A DNA stretch of 64,000 bases. Origin: Micromonospora nigra (lineage in GTDB: Bacteria > Actinomycetota > Actinomycetes > Mycobacteriales > Micromonosporaceae). The DNA lies in the NCBI RefSeq assembly GCF_900091585.1, contig NZ_FMHT01000003.1, positions 744,001 through 808,000 on the forward strand, written 5' to 3'. Both the position numbers and the translations under genes were made by a program. The notes under the pieces are model-generated. The model did no database searches and was not told where the DNA came from. It worked only from the letters and a program-made list of their open reading frames with translations. Below are positions 42,405-50,530 of this stretch, piece by piece; within the stretch, counting starts at the first letter, position 1; every line of letters begins with the position of its first letter.

Positions 42405-43351
42405 GTCTGATTCACGTATTTTGTGTGTGTTGTGGTTGTAGGGGTTCTCGCCAGGTTGGGGTGGTTTCGGTGGTGAGGCGTTTGGCGAGGTTGTCGATCA
42501 TGGCGAGGGTGATCATGCTGGCGGAGTTGTCGGGGCGGGCTTCGTAGTCGCGGACGAGTCGGCGGTGGTGCATGAGCCAGCCGATGGTGCGTTCGACGAC
42601 CCATCTGCGCTTGACCACGCTGAAGCCCTTGACCTGCGGGTCCTTGGTGACGATCTCGACGTCGACGCCGAGGTGGGCGCCGTGTTCGATGACGCGGTTT
42701 TTGAATCCGGCGTCGGCCCAGGTTTTGGTCAGGGTGGGGTAGGTGGTGGTGGCCTGGTCGAGCAGGTCTGCGCCGATGGTGTTGTCGCTGGTGCTGGCGG
42801 CGGTGACGATGACGGCGAGGAGGAGGCCGAGGGTGTCGGTGATGATGCCGCGTTTGCGGCCGACGATCTTCTTCCCGGCATCGGTGCCCTGTGTGGACAA
42901 TGGGACGTTGGTGGAGGTCTTGACGCTCTGGCTGTCCATGATGGACGCGGTGGGTGCGATGGTGCGGCCGTGGTGGTCGCGTACGAGGCCGGTGAGCTGG
43001 TAGTTCAGTTCGGTGAAGATGCCTTCCTTGCTCCAGGCGGCGAAGTAGCCGTAGACCGTCGGGTGGGGCGGGAAGTCGTGGGGCAGGTAGCGCCAGGCGA
43101 TGCCGGTGCGGTTGACGTACAGGATGGCGTTGAAGATCTCGCGCAGGTCGTGAGTGGGGGTGCGGCCGCTGACTCCGGCATCGGTGCGGGCCTGTCGCCA
43201 GGCTGTCAGGCGGGGTGCGATCAGGGCCCATCGGGCGTCGGACAGGTCGGACGGATAGGCTCGTCGCGCGGTCATGATTCAGGCGTACGGCGTCTGAGGG
43301 CCGGATCGACGGACCTCATGTACGTCGATGTCGGGTGAAAGTGAATCAGAC
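42405..43351 (-). mobile_element. IS5-family insertion sequence, about 0.95 kb
   Basis: Terminal inverted repeats GTCTGATTCAC at 42405-42415 and its complement at 43341-43351 bound a single transposase gene. The left repeat overlaps the transposase stop codon. The element looks intact. I cannot define a target duplication with certainty. It lies between mcrB and the TerY-like operon and does not visibly break a gene. Confidence 0.85.
42412..43275 (-). CDS. IS5-family DDE transposase
   Basis: 287 residues, full length. The N-terminal domain of unknown function typical of IS5 group enzymes (SDARWALIAPRL, NAILYVNRTGIAWRYLP) precedes the DDE core: first Asp in IMDSQSVKT, second in WADAGFKN, Glu in VVERTIGWL. 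No frameshift is needed, unlike members that use -1 frameshifting. Confidence 0.92.
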   Translation of the reverse strand: MTARRAYPSDLSDARWALIAPRLTAWRQARTDAGVSGRTPTHDLREIFNAILYVNRTGIAWRYLPHDFPPHPTVYGYFAAWSKEGIFTELNYQLTGLVRDHHGRTIAPTASIMDSQSVKTSTNVPLSTQGTDAGKKIVGRKRGIITDTLGLLLAVIVTAASTSDNTIGADLLDQATTTYPTLTKTWADAGFKNRVIEHGAHLGVDVEIVTKDPQVKGFSVVKRRWVVERTIGWLMHHRRLVRDYEARPDNSASMITLAMIDNLAKRLTTETTPTWREPLQPQHTQNT

Positions 43352-43565
43352 ACGATCGCGGGCTGAAATGCTCTGATTCTGGTCAAGGTAGAGCTGGCCA
43401 GAATGTGCGCCTTCCGGGTCAGGTCCGGCATATTGCCCTGACGAGGTCGAGGCGTAAATCGGTCACTACTGACGCGAACGCGAAACAAACGTCCAGTGAG
43501 AGCCTGACTGGCTCGGTCGCGTGACGAGCATACGTACAGAGCGATTTTGGAGAGGAGCCGGTGTA

Positions 43566-44261
43566 TTGGCGCCGGAGAACCTGACGGCATATGGCTCAAC
43601 CCTCGACGCCGAACAGCAGGTGTTGGCGAACCAATCGCGACGCCCGCCTCGGCCGATGCCGGTGATCGTCCTCGCCGACATCAGCGGAAGCATGGACGGC
43701 GAGAAGATCCACGTGCTCAATCGCAGTATTCGGAGCATGCTGCACGCGTTCGCTGCGGAGGACTCCGCGCGGGGAGAGATACACGTTGCGGTGATCGCCT
43801 TCGGCGGGGACGAGGCCGTCGTGCACCAGCCGCTGGTCCGCGCCTCACAGGCACAGTGGACCGAACTCACACCGCGGGGCCGGACTCCGATGGGTGGTGC
43901 GTTCGACCTGACCCGGGCGCTGCTCGACGACCCGACCATCGTGCCGAAGCGGGCATTCCCGCCCACCCTGGTCCTGGTCTCCGACGGGCTGCCCACGGAC
44001 GACTGGCAGGCTCCGTTGACGGCATTGCTCGGCACCCGTTGGGGTGCGCGGGCACTGCGGCTGGCCATCGGGATCGGCGTCGATCGGACCTCGGAGGCTG
44101 ACGAGGTGTTGGCCCAGTTCAGCACTCCCGGCACCGACGTGCTTCGGAGCGACCAGGTGCACGAGATCCCGGCGCAGTTCCGGTGGGTAACCGCGACGGT
44201 GACCGAACAGCTCCACCAGCGCACTGCAGCGAGAGCCGTCCGGCTGGAGGATCTGGATTGA
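43566..44261 (+). CDS. TerY-like von Willebrand factor A domain protein
   Basis: 231 residues. The metal-ion-dependent adhesion site is intact: ADISGSMDG, Thr in GRTPMGGAF and Asp in VSDGLPTDD. Small VWA proteins of this kind (TerY) occur with a protein kinase and a PP2C phosphatase in TerY-P systems. The start is taken as TTG at 43566, eight bases after GGAGAGGAG; a GTG at 43521 would add 15 residues without an RBS. It is the first gene of a seven-gene rightward operon, and its stop overlaps the kinase start. Confidence 0.82.
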   Translation: MAPENLTAYGSTLDAEQQVLANQSRRPPRPMPVIVLADISGSMDGEKIHVLNRSIRSMLHAFAAEDSARGEIHVAVIAFGGDEAVVHQPLVRASQAQWTELTPRGRTPMGGAFDLTRALLDDPTIVPKRAFPPTLVLVSDGLPTDDWQAPLTALLGTRWGARALRLAIGIGVDRTSEADEVLAQFSTPGTDVLRSDQVHEIPAQFRWVTATVTEQLHQRTAARAVRLEDLD

Positions 44262-45640
44262 GCACGGAAGGCTCCGCGTGGCCGAGCAGTGTCCGAGCCG
44301 CGAGCAACAACCTGCACCTCGATCTCCTGCTCGACAACCAGTTGGGAAGCGGCGGCGAAGGGGCGGTCTTCCGTACCCGGTACGGCGGCCTGGCAGTGAA
44401 ACTGTGCGCCCCCGACGATTCCAGCCGGGACCGGATGACCGAGCTCTTCGCCCGCCTCCGGTGGCTGCCACTGGACGGCATTCCCCTCTGCCGCCCGCTG
44501 GAGCAACTGGCACCGCCGCATGTCGGCTACGTCATGGAGCTGTTGGAGGACATGGTTCCGCTGCGGGAGCTGTGCGACCCGCCGCAGCAGGACGAGGACG
44601 CGTGGTATCTGGGCGGTGGTGGCCTGCGCCGCCGGCTCGTCCTGCTCGCCCGGTGCGCCGATGTCCTCGCCACCCTGCACGATCGGGGAATCGTCTACAG
44701 CGATGTCTCTCCGGGTAACGTACTGGTTTCCTCCGACCTCGGTCACGACGAAGTCCGGCTGATCGACGCGGACAACCTGCAGACCGAGAGCAGTACGGCG
44801 ACCCGTCGGCTCGGGACGCCCTTTTACACCGCACCGGAGCTCCTGCGGGGGCAGAGCGGCAACACCGTCTTCAGCGACGTCTACTCGTTCGCCGTGCTCG
44901 CGTACGAGGTCCTGACCATGAATCACCCGCTGATCGGCGACTACGTCAACGAGGGCGAGGTCGAACTGGAGGACGACGCCCAGCGCGGGCTGGTGCCCTG
45001 GATCGACCACTCGACCGACGATCGCAACCGGACCCGGTTCGGCTACCCGGCCGACCGGGTGCTCACACGGCGCCTGCGGGATCTGTTCCGACGTACCTTC
45101 GAGGAGGGGATGACCGACCCGTGGGCACGCCCCGGCGCCGGGGAGTGGGCGGCGGCCCTGCACGCCGCCGCCGACCGCTGCCTGGTCTGCCCGTGCGGCC
45201 AGAGCTTCCTCGCCGCGCACCCCACCTGCCCGTGGTGCCGGGCCGCCCGCCCGCCCGCGCTGACGGTCACCGTGCTCGAACAGTTCCCACGCCTGACTGA
45301 AGGGCCACCACCGTTGCTCCCCCAGGACGACCTGACGCTGGTGCTGCAGGCGCACCGGCCGCTCCTGGTCACGAATCGCACGGCAGTACGACACCCGGAG
45401 GACCCAACCGTGGCGCTGCTCCGGATGGAGTGGGACGGCGGCGCCGAGGTCCGGGTGCGCAACTGCGGACGGTCGATAGTGCGCCGCGTGCCGCCGCAGG
45501 GCGGCAACGGACTCCAGCTCATTCCCGGCTCCGCCGCGGTCGAGCACCTGCGCGCTCCGTGGTGGATCCACTTCGACACCGAATTGCGGCCACACCGGAT
45601 CCTGGTCCTGCAGTCGATCGAGGCGCCCGATGCGCGCTGA
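44258..45640 (+). CDS. Atypical protein kinase with C-terminal zinc ribbon
   Basis: 460 residues from a TTG start that overlaps the previous stop (TTGA). Kinase motifs: glycine loop LGSGGEGAVF (29-38), Lys48 in GLAVKL, catalytic loop YSDVSPGN (D149, N154) in place of HRDxKxxN, and D170-A-D in place of DFG, then GTPFYTAPEL. The Asp and Asn needed for catalysis remain but flanking residues are unusual, as in TerY-P kinases. A zinc ribbon (CLVCPCG and CPWC) follows near 310-330, then a ~120-residue beta-rich tail. It probably phosphorylates partners of the system. No PP2C gene is encoded beside it. Confidence 0.8.
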   Translation: MSTEGSAWPSSVRAASNNLHLDLLLDNQLGSGGEGAVFRTRYGGLAVKLCAPDDSSRDRMTELFARLRWLPLDGIPLCRPLEQLAPPHVGYVMELLEDMVPLRELCDPPQQDEDAWYLGGGGLRRRLVLLARCADVLATLHDRGIVYSDVSPGNVLVSSDLGHDEVRLIDADNLQTESSTATRRLGTPFYTAPELLRGQSGNTVFSDVYSFAVLAYEVLTMNHPLIGDYVNEGEVELEDDAQRGLVPWIDHSTDDRNRTRFGYPADRVLTRRLRDLFRRTFEEGMTDPWARPGAGEWAAALHAAADRCLVCPCGQSFLAAHPTCPWCRAARPPALTVTVLEQFPRLTEGPPPLLPQDDLTLVLQAHRPLLVTNRTAVRHPEDPTVALLRMEWDGGAEVRVRNCGRSIVRRVPPQGGNGLQLIPGSAAVEHLRAPWWIHFDTELRPHRILVLQSIEAPDAR

Positions 45641-46271
45641 CGAACTGACCGTGGGCGACACCCGGCTGATCCGCGTCCACCCGGTGATGGGCGCCGTGGT
45701 ACCGCCCTGGCTGAAGGCGCTCGCGGAGAAGGATCGCCAGGACCGTGAGATCGAGGTACGCGTGCCTGCGGCGACGGCCGCGTTCGACCTGGCGGTACAC
45801 CAGGGCCGCCAGTACGGCCCTTTCCGAGCCCAGGTGGCGGATCCGGATGCGCGTGACTGGGTCGCCGCAGCCGGACACAGCGTCGTGGCCTGGGTCGCCC
45901 ACGCGACCGACCGCGAGGTAGACCTCCAGTGCCACGGCTTCGCCGGTGCCGACCTCGGCCCGCGGTTGGAGATCGGTGTCGACGACCGGGTCGCCGGACA
46001 GGTCCGCGTCGCAGCCCGGGTACACACCACAGGCTTCGACGAGGTGCGGGACTGGCTGCGACGGGAGTTCTGCTTGCCTCCGCCGGCTGAAGGCGCGCGG
46101 GACCGAATCGTGCACAGCGGTGGGCCCCGCGAGCAGCCCGCCGGGAGCGCGTTCACACTGCACGGCACCCGCTGGGTCGCCGACGTCGCGCTGGTCGACA
46201 ACGTACTTCGGATCACCCGGATGACCGGCGCGGATGCCCCGGGGGCGAGGCCGCTGGCACCGGCTGAGTGA
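45630..46271 (+). CDS. Unknown protein of the TerY-kinase operon
   Basis: 213 residues, no recognised family. It starts inside the kinase gene (11-base overlap) and ends just before the helicase. Predicted mixed alpha/beta, with a basic-hydrophobic N-terminal helix (VPPWLKALAEKDRQDREIEV) and several beta-rich repeats after it. It contains no signal peptide or membrane span. Coupled translation implies it works with the kinase and helicase, for example as a scaffold or adaptor. Confidence 0.7.
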   Translation: MRADELTVGDTRLIRVHPVMGAVVPPWLKALAEKDRQDREIEVRVPAATAAFDLAVHQGRQYGPFRAQVADPDARDWVAAAGHSVVAWVAHATDREVDLQCHGFAGADLGPRLEIGVDDRVAGQVRVAARVHTTGFDEVRDWLRREFCLPPPAEGARDRIVHSGGPREQPAGSAFTLHGTRWVADVALVDNVLRITRMTGADAPGARPLAPAE

Positions 46272-46272
46272 G

Positions 46273-48942
46273 GTGGACGTACGGTTCGTCGACCGAGGCG
46301 CGGAGGCGGACGCGTCGGAGGCGATCCGGGCCGCCCTGCTCGGCCTCGAGTCCGACGGACGCACCTACCTCGACTTATGGCAGGCGTACAACAACATCGA
46401 GCGGGAGGCCCTGGTTGAGGACGCCAAGCGGCTGCGGTGGGCGAGGTTCCAGTCGTGCAAGGTGACCGCCCGGGGTGACTGGCGGTTCGAGCTACAGCCC
46501 GGCGAGCGGGCCGCACGGTTTCTCGGCACGGTGGCCGCGTACCCGGGGCGGCTGGAGCTCGAAGCGGCCGGGGAGCTTCCCCCGGAACTGGCGGAGAAAC
46601 GCGGCCGGGCCACCGTGGGGGTGCACGGCGAAGTCCGCGGCGCGGCGGTGGGAAACTGGACGGTGGACCTCGCGGTCGCCGGGGACGAGCCGCCACCCGT
46701 GACGGGCTACCTGTTCCGCTCCCTGTCCGGGGACCGGTCCCGGTTGCGGCGGCGGGACACCGCCCGCGAGCGGATCGAGAACGACCAGGCCGAATTGCCC
46801 GGCCTGCGACTGCTCATCGAGGGACTCCCGCGTCCCGGCGCGCAGCCACGCGCCGACCCAGCACACGACCGGGCGGTGAACCGGGTCATCGGCGCTGCTG
46901 CCGGCGAGAGACCGACGGAGGTGCAGCGGGCCGCTCTCCGGATGGCGCTGCGCACACCGGACATCCTCCTGGTGCAGGGTCCGCCCGGCACCGGCAAGAC
47001 TCGCTTCATCACCGATCTCCTGCGCTGCCTCGACGAGCTGGGGGACCGAGCGGTGGCGGTGAACCGGACGTTGCTGTCCAGCGTCCAGCACGACGCGGTG
47101 GACAACGTGGCCCGCCGGGCCCGACGGCTGGGCCTGCCGCCGACCCGGGTGAGCAACAAACCAGAACGGGACCGGCAGAACACCCGACAGTGGCGGGACG
47201 AGACGGTGGCCGCGGTCGACCGCCACCTCGACCGGCACCGTCCCGAGGTGGCCGGCTGGGACCGCGTCGTACGGCTGCGTCAGCTGGCGGCCGCCTACAG
47301 CCGGCACCCCGTCGCCGGGCCCGATCTGACGAACCTGCTGACGGAGACGAAGCGGCTGGCCGGGGCGGAACTGCCGGCCGGACTGCGCAGCCGGTTAGAC
47401 CGGACGTTGGCGGAGCTGCAGGTGACCGGCACGCTCGGCCGGAGCCTGACGGACGAGGAACGGGCTGCGGTGGCTCGGGTCGTCCGGTCGATCCGCGTTA
47501 CCCCGGTCTCCTTCGCGGACGACGGCCCGGAGCGGGCGGGCGGCGCGCTGCGGCTGCTGACCGACGTGCTCGACGAACAAGCCCAGCTCCTGCTGGGGCG
47601 GGCCGCCACCGGGGACGCGGACCAGGCAGCCCTCCTCCCCGACCTGGCGGAACTGCGGTTGGCGCTGCTCGACCGGCTGGCAGCGACCACCGGCCTGCTG
47701 CACACCCCGCAGCACGATCCGGCCGTCGAGGACCTGCTGATCGAGGTCGCGGAGGCAGTGCACCAGGTCCACGCGGCGTCCACCGACAGCGCCGCCGAGG
47801 TGCTTCGCGCGTACCAGGACGACCTGCGGGAGGACCTTGACCTGGTGGAGCGGACCCTGGCTCGGTATAACGCGGTGCTCGCCTCGACCGTGCAGCACGC
47901 CGATTCCCGCGAGATGTCCCGGGTGCTCGACGCGCCGTTGCCGGTCTTCGACACCGTCGTCGTCGACGAAGCAGCCCGCGCCAACCCGCTCGACCTGATG
48001 ATCCCGATGGCCTTCGCCCGCCGGCGGATCATCCTGGTCGGCGACCACAAGCAGCTCCCGCACATGCTGGAGCAGAAGGTGGAGCGGGAGCTGCGCCGCA
48101 ATCGTTCACTCGACGGGTCCGAGCTGTCCCAGAGCCTCTTCGAACGGTGGTTCGACCTCTTCGCGAGCGAGCGACCCGCGGTGCGGACGATCCGGCTCGA
48201 CACCCAATTCCGCATGCACCCCGCCCTGGGGCGGTTCGTCAGCTCGGTGTTCTACGGCGGCCCGGACGTGGTCAAGTCCCACCCCTCCACCCAGGAGCTG
48301 ACCCACGACCTGAGCCCATGGGCCAGGAAGGTCGCGGGCTGGATCGACGTCCCGCGGGGGGCGGGTGCCGAGGAACGGACCGGATTCAGCCGGACCCGGC
48401 GGGTGGAGGCGATCCGGCTGGTGCGGGAGCTGCGGGAGCTGGCCGCACGGGACGAGGCGCGGCAGCTCACCTTCGGCGTGATCACTTTCTACCGGGAGCA
48501 GCAGGTCCTGCTGGAGACCGAACTGGTCGATGCAGGCTTGGCTGTCGTGGACGACGAGGGAGGGTTCGCACCGGTACCGGCGATGGCCTACACCGCCGAG
48601 CCGGTCCCCCGACAGCGGCTCCGGGTGGGCACCGTCGACGCCTTCCAGGGCATGGAGTTCGACGTTGTTCTGCTGTCGGTGACCCGGAGCAGTTCACCGC
48701 CTAGGTCCACCCCCGACCCCGCCGAGGCCGTCCGGCGGTACGGGCACCTGCTCAGCGACAGCCGCATGTGCGTGGCGATGAGCCGGCAACGCCGGCTGCT
48801 CATCGCGGTGGGTGACGCCGCAATGGCGGAACGGTCGGCGACGCCGGAGGCGCCGGGACGTCCCGGCCGGTCGGTGGCCGAGGGGCTGGTGGCGTTCCGG
48901 GAACTCTGCAAGGGGGTGGACGGTGGCGGGATTCGACGTTGA
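46273..48942 (+). CDS. UPF1-like superfamily 1 helicase
   Basis: 889 residues from the GTG at 46273, 2 bases after the previous stop; an ATG at 46234 is also in frame. Helicase motifs in order: GPPGTGKT (motif I, K242), VVVDEAARANP (motif II, D565-E566), LVGDHKQLPH (III), LDTQFRMHP (IV), GTVDAFQGMEFDVVLLS (V) and AMSRQRRLLIAVGD (VI). This set is typical of UPF1/DNA2-type 5'-3' helicases that act on RNA or DNA. A ~220-residue N-terminal region is not recognised and may bind nucleic acid. A long insertion sits between motifs I and II. Confidence 0.88.
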   Translation: MDVRFVDRGAEADASEAIRAALLGLESDGRTYLDLWQAYNNIEREALVEDAKRLRWARFQSCKVTARGDWRFELQPGERAARFLGTVAAYPGRLELEAAGELPPELAEKRGRATVGVHGEVRGAAVGNWTVDLAVAGDEPPPVTGYLFRSLSGDRSRLRRRDTARERIENDQAELPGLRLLIEGLPRPGAQPRADPAHDRAVNRVIGAAAGERPTEVQRAALRMALRTPDILLVQGPPGTGKTRFITDLLRCLDELGDRAVAVNRTLLSSVQHDAVDNVARRARRLGLPPTRVSNKPERDRQNTRQWRDETVAAVDRHLDRHRPEVAGWDRVVRLRQLAAAYSRHPVAGPDLTNLLTETKRLAGAELPAGLRSRLDRTLAELQVTGTLGRSLTDEERAAVARVVRSIRVTPVSFADDGPERAGGALRLLTDVLDEQAQLLLGRAATGDADQAALLPDLAELRLALLDRLAATTGLLHTPQHDPAVEDLLIEVAEAVHQVHAASTDSAAEVLRAYQDDLREDLDLVERTLARYNAVLASTVQHADSREMSRVLDAPLPVFDTVVVDEAARANPLDLMIPMAFARRRIILVGDHKQLPHMLEQKVERELRRNRSLDGSELSQSLFERWFDLFASERPAVRTIRLDTQFRMHPALGRFVSSVFYGGPDVVKSHPSTQELTHDLSPWARKVAGWIDVPRGAGAEERTGFSRTRRVEAIRLVRELRELAARDEARQLTFGVITFYREQQVLLETELVDAGLAVVDDEGGFAPVPAMAYTAEPVPRQRLRVGTVDAFQGMEFDVVLLSVTRSSSPPRSTPDPAEAVRRYGHLLSDSRMCVAMSRQRRLLIAVGDAAMAERSATPEAPGRPGRSVAEGLVAFRELCKGVDGGGIRR

Positions 48943-50530
48943 CAGCCCGGTGGTCCTACCGGACCACGTCCGGTATCGGGGCGACCAACTGTGGCTGCTG
49001 TGGCCAGCCCTGCGCTACCGGGTGGTCGCCCCGCTCGTGCACGAGGAACGGCTGAACGTCTTCCAGTCGGCGGTGCTCGGGCTGGCCCGGTCCGGATACC
49101 GGGAGGTGGGCGAGATGGCGGCGCTGCTCGGCCTCCAGGGTGACCTGGTGGAGATGGTCCGGTCGGACCTGCGTGCGCTGTCCTACCTGGACCGAAATGG
49201 CGCGGTGACCGACACCGGGCTGCAGGCGTTGCGGGACGGCTTCCCCGACCCGACCCGGACCATCACTACGTATGTCTACCAGGACGTCTTGACCGGATCG
49301 CTCTGGCCGGCGTCGACCCTGCAGGCCCGGCTGGCGCAGGCCGATTGGCGGGCCCGGCAACAGGTCTCGCTGCAGCTGCGGACTGCCGGTGCGCCGTTGC
49401 GGGTCACCGCATTCCCGGTGCTGCCGGAGCGCTGGACGGGCACCGAGCAGCCCAGCCACGAGGAGGTTGTCGAGGCTGTCTCGCGTGGTGAGCGGGCCAA
49501 GCAGGAGCGGGGCCGGGCCCGACGGTGGGACCGGGCCGCCCCGGATCGTGTGGTCTCACGGGTGGCCTTGATGACCTCGGGTGTGCCGGTGTGGATTCCG
49601 GTCCCGCTCGTGTCGGATCGCCACGAACCGGCGAGTACCGAGACCGTGAGCTGGGACGCGTTCAGCCCGTTCACCGGCCGGTCCAGCACCTACCTGCGGC
49701 GCCTGGTGGCGACCCGGCTGCAACAGGTGCCGGCGCTGCGCGAGCAAGTCGAACGGTTCATCGGCCGGCGCAGCGAAGCGGTGGTGCTGGAGTACGACCG
49801 GCTCGACATTGCGTTGCGCCGACGGATCGGCGAGGTCCTGGAGGACCGGTTCGCCGGTCTGGTCCGGGCGCACCGCGACCTCTTCGAGCTGCTGACCCTG
49901 CTGGAGCGGGACATGGAACGGGCCCGCCTGACCGGGGACGGCTGCACCGAAATCGGCGACGTGGTCCGAAACGCCTGGCGCCTGCACGAGGTCGTCCTGC
50001 GCGACATCGTCGCCCGGCACCCGCCGCCGGCCGACGCGCCCGAACTGACTCCCCACGGGAACCGGTTCGCCGGTCCGCTCGGACGATGCTGCCGGCGACT
50101 CGGGATGCCGTTCGGCGAGCACCTCCAGGTCCTCGGGTTCAAAGCGGACGAGTTCCGGAAGGCGGTTCGTCGTCCGGAGAAGGTCTCCAACACGCCGGCG
50201 ATGCTCGCCGCGGTGCTGGTCTCGGGCGCGCACGGCGGACCGGACCATCCCGTCCGACGACTGGCCGAGGTCCGCCCACACCTGTTCACCGAGCTGAGGC
50301 GGTTGTCGAGCGACCGGAACACCGGCGGTGCGCACGCCGCGGTGGTGCCGCTCAACCTCGACACCGGCGAGGCGGCCTGGGCGCTCGCCCAGCACACGAC
50401 GGCCGCGTACCTGGGCGTCGACCTGCCCGATCTGTCCCGGCCTTCGCGAAAGGACAACCAAACCCATGGGGAAGAGCAAGTCCCGGTCGCCGTACCGCAA
50501 CCTCGGGGCCCGGTCCCGGCCCCGCGCTGA
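48923..50530 (+). CDS. Winged-helix-containing protein of the TerY-kinase operon
   Basis: 535 residues, no confident family. Residues 40-100 look like a winged helix (VFQSAVLGLARSGYREVGEM, then ALLGLQGDLVEMVRSDL and ALSYLDRNGAVT), as in readers of nucleic acids or regulatory arms. The rest is helical with Arg-rich segments. GTG start at 48923 with AAGGGGGTGG upstream; overlaps the helicase end by 20 bases and the next gene by 65 bases, an unusually long overlap. Confidence 0.7.
   Translation: MAGFDVDSPVVLPDHVRYRGDQLWLLWPALRYRVVAPLVHEERLNVFQSAVLGLARSGYREVGEMAALLGLQGDLVEMVRSDLRALSYLDRNGAVTDTGLQALRDGFPDPTRTITTYVYQDVLTGSLWPASTLQARLAQADWRARQQVSLQLRTAGAPLRVTAFPVLPERWTGTEQPSHEEVVEAVSRGERAKQERGRARRWDRAAPDRVVSRVALMTSGVPVWIPVPLVSDRHEPASTETVSWDAFSPFTGRSSTYLRRLVATRLQQVPALREQVERFIGRRSEAVVLEYDRLDIALRRRIGEVLEDRFAGLVRAHRDLFELLTLLERDMERARLTGDGCTEIGDVVRNAWRLHEVVLRDIVARHPPPADAPELTPHGNRFAGPLGRCCRRLGMPFGEHLQVLGFKADEFRKAVRRPEKVSNTPAMLAAVLVSGAHGGPDHPVRRLAEVRPHLFTELRRLSSDRNTGGAHAAVVPLNLDTGEAAWALAQHTTAAYLGVDLPDLSRPSRKDNQTHGEEQVPVAVPQPRGPVPAPR

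Noticed and set aside
43466..46696. Very long minus-strand open frame opposite the TerY-kinase operon
   Set aside because: Low-complexity Arg/Pro/Ser composition and no domain; the plus strand encodes clear VWA, kinase and helicase proteins.
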